Position numbers and translations under genes: made by a program. This document shows positions 1-8,973 of a DNA stretch of 64,000 nucleotides, one piece after another (position 1 is the first letter of the stretch; the number at the start of each line of letters is the position of its first letter). Source of the stretch: Oxalobacter sp. (GTDB lineage: Bacteria > Pseudomonadota > Gammaproteobacteria > Burkholderiales > Burkholderiaceae_D); NCBI GenBank assembly GCA_003605115.1, contig QZKY01000004.1:1-64000 (forward strand), read 5' to 3'. The notes under the pieces were generated by a model. That model did not search any database. It was not told the DNA's origin and saw only the letters and a list, made by a program, of their open reading frames with translations.

Positions 1-24
1 GGCACGGCAAAGTTTGCGATACAA

Positions 25-66
25 CCCCTCTCCCCAACCCTCTCCCACAAGGGGAGAGGGGGAGAG
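25..66. repeat. C/T-G/A inverted repeat (hairpin)
   Basis: This is a pyrimidine-rich run followed by its purine-rich complement. The arm at 38-46 (CCCTCTCCC) pairs perfectly with 52-60 (GGGAGAGGG) across a 5-nt loop, and looser copies of the same motif flank it. It lies just past the stop of the leftward dehydrogenase gene, so it could end that transcript, but neither strand has a convincing T-run after the stem. It resembles a dispersed intergenic hairpin more than a classic terminator. Confidence 0.55.
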
Positions 67-90
67 AAATTTTAACGCCGAGCCTTCAAC

Positions 91-1014
91 TCAAAATTTA
101 TCTTCTGCATCGCCAACCCGCTTCCCCGGATTCAATTTCTCAATCGCGAGCAGCGCCGCAGACTGATCCGCATTCGGGTACGCGTCAAGAATGCTGTGAT
201 AAATCTCCGTCACGAGCGCCGAAACGGGCAAGGTGATGCCGGCTTCCTGCGCGGCGATCATGATGTTGTCCATGTCTTTCGCCTGCGTCTTGATTTGCCC
301 GCCGGGAATGAAGGCGCGATCGAGCATGCGCTGGCCGTGCACTTCGAGCAAACGACTTTCTGCAAAGCCGCCACGAATCGCCGTGCGCATTGCCGCCGGA
401 TCCGCACCCGCTGCCTGTGCGAGCAACATCGCTTCTGCAATGATCGACAGCGTGCCGCCGACGATCAATTGATTGCACAGTTTCGCCACTTGCCCAGCAC
501 TGACCGCCCCCACGAGCGTGGGGCGACCTAGCACGGACAGCACGGGTTTGACTTGTTCGAAATTCGCTGCGCTGCCACCCGCCATGATGGCGAGGGTGGC
601 CGCCGCTGCACCCACCGTGCCACCGGATACCGGGGCATCGATGAATCCCACGCCGACTTTTGCCAGCATCGCGTGAATATCTTTGGCTTCGGACTGTTTG
701 GTCGAACTCATGTCCACCACAATCGCGCCGCGCTTGAAGGCGGGAAGCGCGGCGTTGATCACATCGATCACGGTGGAGCCGTCGGCGAGAATCGTGATGA
801 TGATGTCCGCGTCTTTCACCGCTTCCGCAAGCGTGCTGGCAATATGCGCGCCGTCTGCTGCAAGCGGCTCGGCTTTTTCACGCGTGCGGTTCCATGCAGT
901 GAGCGGATAACCCGCCTTCAGCAGATTTTTCGCCATCGGCAAACCCATGAGTCCGATGCCGAGAAAGGCAATGTGTTTTTTTGTATTGCTTTGTGATTCC
1001 GTTTTCAATTTCAC
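91..1014 (-). CDS. NAD(P)-dependent beta-hydroxyacid dehydrogenase (tartronate-semialdehyde reductase / 3-hydroxyisobutyrate dehydrogenase family)
   Basis: This is a soluble oxidoreductase of 307 residues, close to the usual 290-300 for the family. It has the N-terminal Rossmann signature GxGxMGxPMAxNL at residues 19-31, the substrate-site segment DAPVSGG, and the catalytic-lysine segment GQVAKLCNQ. Members reduce 2-hydroxy-3-oxopropionate (tartronate semialdehyde) to glycerate or oxidise 3-hydroxyisobutyrate; the sequence alone does not separate these. A glyoxylate-related set lies 13 kb away, which mildly favours the first. The start is a GTG; an in-frame TTG two codons later has a better-spaced GGGA and is an alternative. 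No operon partner is visible. Confidence 0.85.
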   Translation of the reverse strand: MKLKTESQSNTKKHIAFLGIGLMGLPMAKNLLKAGYPLTAWNRTREKAEPLAADGAHIASTLAEAVKDADIIITILADGSTVIDVINAALPAFKRGAIVVDMSSTKQSEAKDIHAMLAKVGVGFIDAPVSGGTVGAAAATLAIMAGGSAANFEQVKPVLSVLGRPTLVGAVSAGQVAKLCNQLIVGGTLSIIAEAMLLAQAAGADPAAMRTAIRGGFAESRLLEVHGQRMLDRAFIPGGQIKTQAKDMDNIMIAAQEAGITLPVSALVTEIYHSILDAYPNADQSAALLAIEKLNPGKRVGDAEDKF

Positions 1015-1043
1015 TTCCCATCTTTTTTAAGCACCCTGCCAGC

Positions 1044-1595
1044 CTAGAAAAAATACCGCATTCTCGCCAGGATAAAATCCGCGCCATCGTTCGGCTCCTT
1101 GATACCAGCATTGGAGTAATGCAGGTATTTCACGCCAATGTCGATCTTGTTATCGAACACATAGCCGATGCCGATGTGATCGCCGAACTGAAATTTGGTG
1201 GAAAGTTGCTTGCTGTTGTTGTCGTAGTGTTCGCTGAGCTGGTTGATACCCACACCGCCTTCAACGTAGAAGCCTTTCAGGTTGTCCTGCTGCCAGCGAA
1301 ACACGGGCGTAATGCCAATGCTGGTGATGTATTGATGGCGTCCGCTCACATTTTCATGCTTGGTGGCGCGCCAGCGCGCTACCGAGAGATCCCAGTAACC
1401 GCCGAAGTGATTGCCATTGGACTGGAACCAGCGTTTTTCCCAATTCCATTGCACGCCCGCACGTACAATTTGGACTTCGTCACCTGCACCGCCTTCCACA
1501 GTGAAGGAATCTACCGCTTGAGCCAAGCCGTGAACGCCCAGCAACATCGCTGTCGCTACCAATATTTTTTTGAACCTGGGTACCAAATGCATCAT
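1044..1595 (-). CDS. pagL: PagL-type lipid A 3-O-deacylase (acyloxyacyl hydrolase), outer membrane
   Basis: A signal peptide of about 28 residues ends near AQA. The rest alternates aromatic and polar residues as in a small beta-barrel and ends in Phe, as outer-membrane proteins do. The family hallmark HYSNAGIKEPNDG places the catalytic His159 and Ser161. The enzyme removes the 3-position acyl chain from lipid A. Where Pseudomonas PagL has its third catalytic residue (Glu, 14 after the His), this protein has Asp173. Two adjacent ATGs compete; AAGGAG lies 3 nt from the first and 6 nt from the second, so initiation at 1592 is equally likely. It appears to be monocistronic. Confidence 0.85.
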   Translation of the reverse strand: MMHLVPRFKKILVATAMLLGVHGLAQAVDSFTVEGGAGDEVQIVRAGVQWNWEKRWFQSNGNHFGGYWDLSVARWRATKHENVSGRHQYITSIGITPVFRWQQDNLKGFYVEGGVGINQLSEHYDNNSKQLSTKFQFGDHIGIGYVFDNKIDIGVKYLHYSNAGIKEPNDGADFILARMRYFF

Positions 1596-1667
1596 CCTCT
1601 CCTTGTTTAGGTTGCGAATAGTTGTTTTTAAACAACCCTACTCTACGCTATTTTTACTGTCAAAGCA

Positions 1668-2480
1668 TTAACTTTTCTCAAGTGTCTCACCTAATTCTTT
1701 GCTGCGCGCCGCCGCCGCTTTCATGGCCTTGTTGATGGCTTCGCCCACACCGCTGGCTTCCATGCTGGTGAGGGCCGCAAAAGTGGTGCCACCTTTTGAC
1801 GTCACCCTGTCGCGCAAGATGTTCACGGGCTCATCCGATTGCGCTGCCAATTGGGAAGCGCCGACAAACGTCGCTATCGCCAACTGTCTACCTTGTTCGG
1901 CCGTCAGCCCCATTTCCTGCGCCGCCTGTTGCATGGCTTCGATGAAGAAAAATACGTAAGCTGGGCCACTGCCGGAAACCGCGGTCACCGCATCGATCTG
2001 CGATTCATCTTCCAGCCACACGGTTCCGCCAACCGCTTGCATGATGGTGTCGGCCACCTCCCTTTGCTGCGCGGACACGCCGGGCATCGCTACCATGCCC
2101 GTGATCCCCATGCCGATCAGCGCGGGCGTATTGGGCATGGTGCGCACAATGGCGGCGTGCCCATTGAGCCAGCGAGATAAATCTTGCAGTCGAATGCCCG
2201 CCGCAATGGAAAGCACCAATTGGGCGGTCACATGCGGTGCCAGTTCTGCCATCACCTCGCGCATTTGCTGCGGTTTGACGGCGAGGACGATCACATCGCA
2301 CGCGGCAACCTGAGCATCGATTTTCCCTGCCGTCGTCACACCGAATGTCTGCTGCAAGGCGCGCAGGGCATCGGGATTGATGTCAATTACATGGATATTG
2401 GCTCCGGCAGTCAGTTTGCCTGCCAATCCGCCAATCAGTGCAGTCGCCATGTTCCCGCCGCCGACAAAGGCGATTTTCAT
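1668..2480 (-). CDS. proC: Pyrroline-5-carboxylate reductase
   Basis: It catalyses the last step of proline synthesis, NAD(P)H reduction of pyrroline-5-carboxylate. The protein opens with the Rossmann motif IAFVGGGNMATALIGGL and carries the C-terminal family signature around DRVTSKGGTTFAAL. The start at 2480 gives 270 residues, the usual length, beginning right before the nucleotide fold. An upstream in-frame ATG at 2519, 13 codons earlier, has a good AGAGGAA site and overlaps the yggS stop by 8 nt, so it is a real alternative. The gene follows yggS in a two-gene operon, divergent from pilT, an order common in beta- and gammaproteobacteria. Confidence 0.95.
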   Translation of the reverse strand: MKIAFVGGGNMATALIGGLAGKLTAGANIHVIDINPDALRALQQTFGVTTAGKIDAQVAACDVIVLAVKPQQMREVMAELAPHVTAQLVLSIAAGIRLQDLSRWLNGHAAIVRTMPNTPALIGMGITGMVAMPGVSAQQREVADTIMQAVGGTVWLEDESQIDAVTAVSGSGPAYVFFFIEAMQQAAQEMGLTAEQGRQLAIATFVGASQLAAQSDEPVNILRDRVTSKGGTTFAALTSMEASGVGEAINKAMKAAAARSKELGETLEKS

Positions 2481-2511
2481 CTCATCTTTTTTCAATTCGT
2501 TTTTCCTCTGC

Positions 2512-3216
2512 TTATTCATTGGGTTTCCTCTGTCCGAAGATGGCCGTCCCCACTCGTACAATCGTTGCCCCTTCTGCGATCGCGGCGCCCATGTCGTCCG
2601 ACATGCCCATCGAGAGCGTATCCATTTCTATTCCCTTCCCTCGCAGGAGGGCAAAGAGTTGCTGCATTTTTTTGAAGGGTTCGCGCTGTTTTTCTACACT
2701 GTCTTCCGGCGCGGGGATCGCCATCAGGCCGCGCAAACGAAGGCGGGGCAGTGCCTCGATGGTACGCGCGAGCCCCTCTACCGCTTCCGGCAACACACCA
2801 CTTTTCGTCTCTTCGCCACTGATATTGACCTGAATACAGACATTCAGCGGCGGCTTGTCTGCTGGGCGCTGATCGGATAGCCGTTTTGCAACCCGCTCGC
2901 GATCGACAGTATGCACCCAGTCAAAATGTTCTGCGATAGAACGCGTTTTGTTGCTTTGGATCGGCCCGATGTAATGCCACTCCAGCGCCAAATCCGGTCT
3001 GGCTGCCCGAAGCGCAGCCATTTTTGCAACAGCTTCCTGTTCGTAATTTTCGCCAAAAGCGCGCTGTCCGGCATCCGCAGCCGCCATGACAGCTTCTGCT
3101 CCCCAGGATTTCGAAACCGCCAGCAAATTTACCGCGTCTGGTTGTCGTCTTGCCAGCTTGAGGGATGTAGAAATGTCTTGATTAACTGCTTGCAAGTTGC
3201 GGGAAATTGCGGACAT
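2512..3216 (-). CDS. yggS: YggS-family pyridoxal-phosphate homeostasis protein
   Basis: This is a PLP-binding single-domain TIM barrel of 234 residues (PLPBP family). The lysine that forms the Schiff base lies in LLAVSKSWG near residue 36, and the C-terminal phosphate-binding stretch LSMGMSDDMGAAI is present. The family has no known catalytic reaction and buffers free PLP and amino-acid/keto-acid balance. It is the first gene of a leftward pair with proC; its start is only 42 bp from the divergent pilT start, so the two promoters must share or overlap that gap and the 5' ends of the genes. Confidence 0.93.
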   Translation of the reverse strand: MSAISRNLQAVNQDISTSLKLARRQPDAVNLLAVSKSWGAEAVMAAADAGQRAFGENYEQEAVAKMAALRAARPDLALEWHYIGPIQSNKTRSIAEHFDWVHTVDRERVAKRLSDQRPADKPPLNVCIQVNISGEETKSGVLPEAVEGLARTIEALPRLRLRGLMAIPAPEDSVEKQREPFKKMQQLFALLRGKGIEMDTLSMGMSDDMGAAIAEGATIVRVGTAIFGQRKPNE

Positions 3217-3258
3217 AATCTTTCACTACCGATTCTTTGAGAGTTATAAGGATTATAA

Positions 3259-4302
3259 ATGGACATCTCAGAACTGCTTGCTTTCTCGGTCAAGAATAAT
3301 GCGTCTGACCTGCATTTATCGTCTGGATTGCCCCCAATGTTGCGCGTGCATGGCGATGTACGCCGGATCAACTTGCCGGTACTGACGCACCAGGAAGTAC
3401 ACGGCATGATCTATGACATCATGTCGGATGCCTTGCGCAAGACCTATGAAGAGCGCCTGGAGTGCGACTTTTCGTTCGCCATTCCCGGTCTGGCACGCTT
3501 TCGTGTAAATGCCTTTAACCAGGATCGCGGTGCCGCTGCGGTGTTCCGAACCATCCCCTCCAAGGTGCTGACCTTGGAAGAATTGAATTGCCCCCGGGTT
3601 TTTTCAGAAATTTGTTCGCGCCCCCGCGGCCTCGTCTTGGTGACGGGCCCCACCGGCTCCGGGAAATCCACGACACTGGCGGCAATGGTGAACCACGTCA
3701 ATGAAAACGAGAATGCGCACATTTTAACGATTGAAGATCCAATTGAATTTGTGCACGATTCCAAGCGCAGCCTGGTCAACCAGCGTGAAGTGGGGCCACA
3801 CACCATGTCCTTCGACAACGCGTTGCGCTCGGCACTCCGCGAAGATCCGGACGTCATTCTTGTGGGCGAAATGCGCGATCTGGAAACCATTCGCCTGGCG
3901 CTGACCGCTGCCGAAACGGGTCACTTGGTATTCGGCACAGTGCATACGTCTTCTGCCGCGAAAACCATCGACCGTATCGTGGACGTGTTCCCCGGCGAGG
4001 AAAAGGAAATGGTGCGGGCAATGTTATCGGAATCGCTCGTGGCCATCATCACGCAAACCCTGCTCAAGCGCAAAGACGACACCGGACGTATTGCGGCACA
4101 TGAAATCCTGATCGCCACACCGGCTATCCGAAACCTGGTTCGGGAAAACAAGATTGCGCAAATGTATTCCGCTATTCAGACCGGACAGAGCATGGGGATG
4201 CAAACCCTGGATCAGAATTTGACCGATCTGGTGCGGCGCAATCTCATTTCTGCGCCTGTCGCGCGCAGTGCCGCCAAGACACCGGAAAACTTCCCAGGCT
4301 AA
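3259..4302 (+). CDS. pilT: Type IV pilus retraction ATPase PilT
   Basis: This cytoplasmic hexameric ATPase drives pilus depolymerisation for twitching motility. It has 347 residues, the standard length. Motifs in order: an N-terminal PAS-like region; Walker A GPTGSGKST at 130-138; the Asp box ending ED at 159-160; Walker B DPDVILVGEMRD around 196-207; the His box AETGHLVFGTVHT ending at 230; and the AIRNLVREN retraction motif. AAGGA lies 8 nt before the ATG. It is followed after 29 bp by its paralogue pilU, and together with the downstream pilS/pilR it marks this as a pilus locus. Confidence 0.97.
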   Translation: MDISELLAFSVKNNASDLHLSSGLPPMLRVHGDVRRINLPVLTHQEVHGMIYDIMSDALRKTYEERLECDFSFAIPGLARFRVNAFNQDRGAAAVFRTIPSKVLTLEELNCPRVFSEICSRPRGLVLVTGPTGSGKSTTLAAMVNHVNENENAHILTIEDPIEFVHDSKRSLVNQREVGPHTMSFDNALRSALREDPDVILVGEMRDLETIRLALTAAETGHLVFGTVHTSSAAKTIDRIVDVFPGEEKEMVRAMLSESLVAIITQTLLKRKDDTGRIAAHEILIATPAIRNLVRENKIAQMYSAIQTGQSMGMQTLDQNLTDLVRRNLISAPVARSAAKTPENFPG

Positions 4303-4331
4303 TTTTCAGCAGATTTTAAGAAGAGGCAGTT

Positions 4332-5468
4332 ATGGAACGCGATCAAGCGACGAAATTCATGTTCGATCTGCTGGGCTTGATGGTCGGCAAGGGCGGATCC
4401 GACTTGTTCATTTCGACGGACTTTCCCCCCGCGATCAAAATCGATGGCAAGTTGACGCCCATCTCGAATCAGTCCCTCACGGCAGCACATACTGTCGAGC
4501 TGGCACGTGCCATCATGAACGACAAGCAAGCGGCATCATTTGAGCAAACCAAGGAATGTAATTTCGCGATCAACCCTGGGCGCCTGGGACGCTTTCGCGT
4601 TTCTGCTTTCATGCAAATGGGGCGCGTCGGCATGGTCATCCGAACCATTAACACCGAAATCCCGAAAATTGATGACTTGGGTTTGCCAACCACCCTGAAA
4701 GAGATTGCCATGGAAAAGCGTGGCCTGGTGCTCATGGTGGGCGCGACCGGCTCAGGCAAGTCGACCACGCTGGCGGCCATGCTGGGGCATCGCAACGAAA
4801 ACAGCCAGGGACACATCATCACCATTGAAGATCCAGTTGAATTCGTGCATCCCAATCGTGGCTGCTTGGTCACTCACCGCGAGATTGGTGTAGATACGGA
4901 AAACTGGGGCATCGCACTGAAGAACTCCTTGCGCCAAGCACCGGATGTCATCCAGATCGGTGAAATTCGCGACCGTGAAACGATGGATTACGCGATCATG
5001 TTTGCCGAAACCGGCCATCTATGTCTGGCCACTTTGCACGCCAATAATGCCAACCAGGCGCTGGATCGCATCATCAACTTCTTCCCTGAAGATCGCAAGC
5101 AACAATTGCTGATGGATTTGTCCTTCAATCTCAAGGCAATGATTGCGCAACGGCTCATCCCGCTGAAGGATACCAAGGGGCGCTGTGTGGCTGTCGAGAT
5201 CATGCTGAATTCGCCCTACATCTCCGACCTCATCTTCCGCAACCAGGTACATGAAATCAAGGAAGTCATGAAGAAGTCGCGCGAGCTGGGCATGCAAACC
5301 TTCGATCAATCGCTTTTCGATCTGCATGAAGCCGACTTGATTTCTTATGAAGACGCCTTGCGCAACGCTGATTCGGTTAACGACCTGCGTCTGGCCATCA
5401 AGCTGCAAGGCAAGGACACCAAGAACCGCGACTTGATTGCAACGACGAAAAATGTGGGCATTCTTTAA
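4332..5468 (+). CDS. pilU: Type IV pilus retraction ATPase accessory protein PilU
   Basis: This PilT paralogue of 378 residues has Walker A GATGSGKST at 137-145, the Asp box IITIEDPVEF, Walker B QIGEIRDRETM and the His box AETGHLCLATLHA. In known systems PilU works with PilT and adds retraction force. It is longer than PilT at the C-terminus, as the family usually is. It sits directly downstream of pilT (29-bp gap, AAGAGG site) and is very likely cotranscribed with it. Confidence 0.96.
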   Translation: MERDQATKFMFDLLGLMVGKGGSDLFISTDFPPAIKIDGKLTPISNQSLTAAHTVELARAIMNDKQAASFEQTKECNFAINPGRLGRFRVSAFMQMGRVGMVIRTINTEIPKIDDLGLPTTLKEIAMEKRGLVLMVGATGSGKSTTLAAMLGHRNENSQGHIITIEDPVEFVHPNRGCLVTHREIGVDTENWGIALKNSLRQAPDVIQIGEIRDRETMDYAIMFAETGHLCLATLHANNANQALDRIINFFPEDRKQQLLMDLSFNLKAMIAQRLIPLKDTKGRCVAVEIMLNSPYISDLIFRNQVHEIKEVMKKSRELGMQTFDQSLFDLHEADLISYEDALRNADSVNDLRLAIKLQGKDTKNRDLIATTKNVGIL

Positions 5469-5530
5469 TCATCATTCCGGCACTACCCTGACTACGCACC
5501 GCACGTAATTTTGCAACTGTAAGGTAAATA

Positions 5531-5776
5531 ATGAAAGTCTTGGCCTGGATAGCATTTTTTGGATTGGTCATCGCAGCATTGGCGCGAAAACTATCCGTTA
5601 CCAGAATCAATATTATCCGGAACGGTTCCATCGGTCATTTTGATGAGCGTGGTGCCGAAATCATGGTAAGTTGTTCGCGCTGCGGGATTTTCCTCCCCTC
5701 TTCAGAAGCCATTCAACATGAAGGCAAAGTGTATTGTTCTCAAGAGCACGTCGGCCCGCCAGCGAACGTTCGCTAA
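5531..5776 (+). CDS. PP0621-family small membrane-anchored zinc-motif protein
   Basis: This 81-residue protein has one N-terminal hydrophobic segment (residues 4-18) and a cytosolic-type tail with a CxxC pair (CSRCG), then a Cys and His near YCSQEH, which together look like a small metal site. Proteins of this kind are regularly encoded just before pilS in beta- and gammaproteobacteria; their function is unknown. AAGG lies 8 nt before the ATG. The gene sits 62 bp after pilU and 30 bp before pilS, so it may be the first gene of the pilS-pilR-ampD operon. Confidence 0.85.
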   Translation: MKVLAWIAFFGLVIAALARKLSVTRINIIRNGSIGHFDERGAEIMVSCSRCGIFLPSSEAIQHEGKVYCSQEHVGPPANVR

Positions 5777-5806
5777 TCTCTGGCCGCTACACTTGCCTTC
5801 CTGAAC

Positions 5807-7507
5807 ATGCCGCACTTAAAAACAGACTCGCAAACGACATTTTGGCGCTCCTTGCACGCGCTCAATATCGTTCGCCTGTTGATTGCTTGCCTGCTTTTCT
5901 TATTCTGGGGACTCGTTAACAGCGGAGTACCGGCAACGGCTTCGCCTTTCACTTACCTCAATATCTCTGTTTTTTATCTGGGCATTGCAGTCGTATTTGC
6001 CCTGTACACCGTCTTTGACCGCCGCAATTTCTTCCCGCAACTCGTCACGCAAATCTCGGCAGATATTGCCGTGGTTTGTCTGTTTTATCTTGTCGCAGGG
6101 GGGATGAAGGGCGGTATGGCGATTCTGTTTCTTTTCCCCATCACCAGTGCCGCCATCTTGATGCAAATGCCCATGGCGCTTTTCTTTGCGTCAATCGTCA
6201 CGATCTTCATGTTGGGCGGCGCTTTCTCGCGTTTTGTGCATGGCCATGCCGACACCTCTTTCACGCATGCCGGCTTGTACGGAGCCGCTTTCTTTGCGAC
6301 GGTCTTTTTTCTCAACCGCTTGGCCGCCAAACTGATCGACCAGGAAAGGCTGGCGCTTCTGCAAGAACAGGCGCTGCATACTCAGGAAGAAATCAACAGG
6401 CTCGTCATTGCCGAAATGGATGACGGCGTTATGGTGGTCGATAACGATGGCGTGATTTTCACCTGCAACCCCGCCGCGCAAAATCTCCTGGGCGTGTCAT
6501 GGAATGCCCGCATGCCGCGCCCCAGACTTTTGGATGTCGCTTATCTTAAACCGCTCGCGGATGCCTTTTTCACCTGGCGCAACGCCCGCGGCAACACCTC
6601 CCTGTCTCAGCTGGAACCCGTCGCCTACCTCAACATCAAGCCGGCCAAGGAAGAGGCTACCACGACCCTATTGCACCGCGACGATGGCCCCGCGCTGGGC
6701 AATCATCTTAAAATCCGGTTTTCTACGGTCACTACCGAGCCTTTGCATCAGGACTTGAACGTCATTTTTTTGCAGGATGTCGCCAAAATTGACGAGCGCG
6801 CGCAACAACTCAAGCTCGCGGCCATGGGCCGTCTGACCGCAAGCATCGCGCACGAAGTACGCAATCCGCTGGCCGCCATTTCGCACGCATCCGCGCTCTT
6901 CGCGGAAGATGCACAATCCCCGTCGCAACAGCGCTTGCTAAAAATCGTGTCGGACAATGTTTCGCGGCTGAATCGCATGGTGGAAGACATCCTCAATCTT
7001 TCGCGCAAGGCACAATCGCAGGAGCTCATCGACCTGTCTGAAATTATTGACGACATCAAAACCTCTTTTGAGGAAATTCACGGTCTCCCGCAGGATCGTT
7101 TGTATGTGGACATCCCGGAAAATTTGCGGGTGCGGTTCGATCCCGTGCATTTGCGGGAAGTCGTTCTGAATTTGTTGAACAATGCCCTGCGTTATTCCAG
7201 CGGACTGCCAGGCAGCATTCGTCTCTACACCATTCAATCCACGCCCACACGCATGGAGTTGCATGTTCAAGACGATGGCCCCCCCATCACCCCTGCCGTG
7301 CGCGCCCATCTTTTCGAGCCCTTTTACACGACCTCCCGCCAAGGCACGGGGCTCGGGCTTTATCTTGCGCGCGAATTATGTTCGAATAACGGTGCCATGC
7401 TGGATTATGAATTTCACCTCGATTTGCGCAATCTCGACCAGCCCACAGGTCGCTTCGTCATCACTTTCGCTGCACCCGATATTCACTACGGAGGTTTCCC
7501 CTCATGA
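5807..7507 (+). CDS. pilS: Sensor histidine kinase PilS
   Basis: This membrane sensor kinase has 566 residues. About six hydrophobic segments occupy residues 20-170, followed by a PAS-like domain (about 195-330), then HisKA with the phospho-acceptor His349 in ASIAHEVRNPLAAISHA, and an HATPase domain with N box LNLLNNALRYS and G box GTGLGLYLAREL. In Pseudomonas and Neisseria relatives PilS monitors membrane pilin levels and controls PilR, which drives pilA from a sigma-54 promoter. No clear Shine-Dalgarno precedes the ATG. Its stop overlaps the pilR start by 4 nt (ATGA), showing translational coupling. Confidence 0.96.
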   Translation: MPHLKTDSQTTFWRSLHALNIVRLLIACLLFLFWGLVNSGVPATASPFTYLNISVFYLGIAVVFALYTVFDRRNFFPQLVTQISADIAVVCLFYLVAGGMKGGMAILFLFPITSAAILMQMPMALFFASIVTIFMLGGAFSRFVHGHADTSFTHAGLYGAAFFATVFFLNRLAAKLIDQERLALLQEQALHTQEEINRLVIAEMDDGVMVVDNDGVIFTCNPAAQNLLGVSWNARMPRPRLLDVAYLKPLADAFFTWRNARGNTSLSQLEPVAYLNIKPAKEEATTTLLHRDDGPALGNHLKIRFSTVTTEPLHQDLNVIFLQDVAKIDERAQQLKLAAMGRLTASIAHEVRNPLAAISHASALFAEDAQSPSQQRLLKIVSDNVSRLNRMVEDILNLSRKAQSQELIDLSEIIDDIKTSFEEIHGLPQDRLYVDIPENLRVRFDPVHLREVVLNLLNNALRYSSGLPGSIRLYTIQSTPTRMELHVQDDGPPITPAVRAHLFEPFYTTSRQGTGLGLYLARELCSNNGAMLDYEFHLDLRNLDQPTGRFVITFAAPDIHYGGFPS

Positions 7508-8973
7508 CCGCCCCGCCAAAAGTGCTTGTCGTTGACGATGAAGCGGATTTACGCGAATTGTTTGAAATCACGCTCGTCAAGATGGGATTGGATGTCGATT
7601 CGGTCGAAACGGTTGCCAACGCAATGACCGCCCTGAAAAGGACAGAATATTCGATGGTCATTACCGACATGCGGCTTCCGGATGGGCAAGGACTGGATGT
7701 GGTGCAGGAAGTCACCAGCCACCACCGCAATACCCCCGTGACCGTCATCACAGCGTATGGCAGCACCGAGAATGCGGTCACTGCGTTGAAAGCCGGCGCC
7801 TTTGATTACATCACGAAGCCGGTTTCACTCAATCATTTACGGGCGATGGTTCTGTCTGCCCTTCGCCAACGCGCGCTGGTTTCGGAAGGCAGGGAAACGC
7901 GACTCGCGCCTGACACGCATTCTCTCATCGCTTCCCGCTTGACCGGCAACTCCGACGCAATGGCAAACTTGCGGTCGCAAATTTCCCGTCTGGCTCGCAG
8001 CATGGCGCCCATCGCCATCTCCGGCGAATCCGGTACCGGCAAGGAACTGGCGGCAAGAGAAATTCATTCCCGTAGTGCTCGCGCCGACAAACCTTTTGTT
8101 GCTGTCAATTGCGGAGCCATTCCCGAATCCCTGATGGAGGCGGAATTTTTTGGCTATCGCAAAGGCGCATTTACCGGCGCGGCGGAAGATCGTGAAGGTT
8201 TTTTTCAGGCAGCTAATGGCGGCACCTTGCTTTTGGACGAGGTCGCCGATTTGCCGCTTTCGATGCAAGTCAAATTGCTTCGCGCCATTCAAGAGCGATC
8301 CGTTCGCAAATTGGGTTCGACGTCTGAAGAAACCGTCGATGTGCGCATCATCTGCGCCTCCCACCAAAACCTGGCTGATTGCGTGGAGAAGGGCAGCTTC
8401 CGGCAGGATTTGTATTATCGCCTGAATGTTATTGGCCTCAACCTGCCTCCCTTGCGTGATCGACGTGAAGACATTGAAGCCTTGGCCAAAGCCATTCTTA
8501 TAAAACTGGCCGGCCGCCAAAAGCCCGCGTCCTTGACACCCGCTGCGGTAAAGGCACTTCAAGCTTACGATTTTCCTGGCAATGTCCGTGAACTGGAAAA
8601 CATTCTGGAGCGCGCGCTAGCCTTTGCCAACGAAGGGATCATTGATGTTGCTGATCTCGTTTTGAAGCCTGTTGCCGCCGCGCCAGCCCCTTCTCCTGCA
8701 ACACTCGCCGCCGCTCAGCCACCTGCTCGCCCGCCGCAAACGGCTGAGCCTTTGACGCGCACGGCTGCCCTCAACCTCCCTATTCCGGATATTTCAGGCG
8801 GTTTACCTATTCCCCTGCCTGAATATCTTGATACGATTGAACGGGAAATTATTCGACGCGCACTGGCGCAAACCAGAAACAACCGCACGCTTGCGGCGCA
8901 ACTGCTGGGCATCAGTTTTCGACAATTGCGCTATCAAATTCAACGGCTGAACATCCAGGAGCCAGAATCATGA
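7504..8973 (+). CDS. pilR: Sigma-54-dependent response regulator PilR
   Basis: This NtrC-type activator has 489 residues. The receiver domain has Asp11/Asp12, phospho-acceptor Asp55 and Lys105. The AAA+ domain has Walker A GESGTGKE at 174-181, the sigma-54 contact loop GAFTGA at 221-226 and Walker B LLLDE at 242-246. A Pro/Ala-rich linker leads to a Fis-type helix-turn-helix (NRTLAAQLLGISFRQLRYQI). It is expected to activate the major pilin gene, which is not in this window. It is coupled to pilS by an ATGA overlap, and its own stop overlaps ampD in the same way. Confidence 0.96.
   Translation: MTAPPKVLVVDDEADLRELFEITLVKMGLDVDSVETVANAMTALKRTEYSMVITDMRLPDGQGLDVVQEVTSHHRNTPVTVITAYGSTENAVTALKAGAFDYITKPVSLNHLRAMVLSALRQRALVSEGRETRLAPDTHSLIASRLTGNSDAMANLRSQISRLARSMAPIAISGESGTGKELAAREIHSRSARADKPFVAVNCGAIPESLMEAEFFGYRKGAFTGAAEDREGFFQAANGGTLLLDEVADLPLSMQVKLLRAIQERSVRKLGSTSEETVDVRIICASHQNLADCVEKGSFRQDLYYRLNVIGLNLPPLRDRREDIEALAKAILIKLAGRQKPASLTPAAVKALQAYDFPGNVRELENILERALAFANEGIIDVADLVLKPVAAAPAPSPATLAAAQPPARPPQTAEPLTRTAALNLPIPDISGGLPIPLPEYLDTIEREIIRRALAQTRNNRTLAAQLLGISFRQLRYQIQRLNIQEPES

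Noticed and set aside
1-17. Possible sigma-54 promoter (GGCAC followed by TTTGC)
   Set aside because: The GG-to-GC spacing is 13 nt instead of the required 10, and no suitable gene lies downstream.
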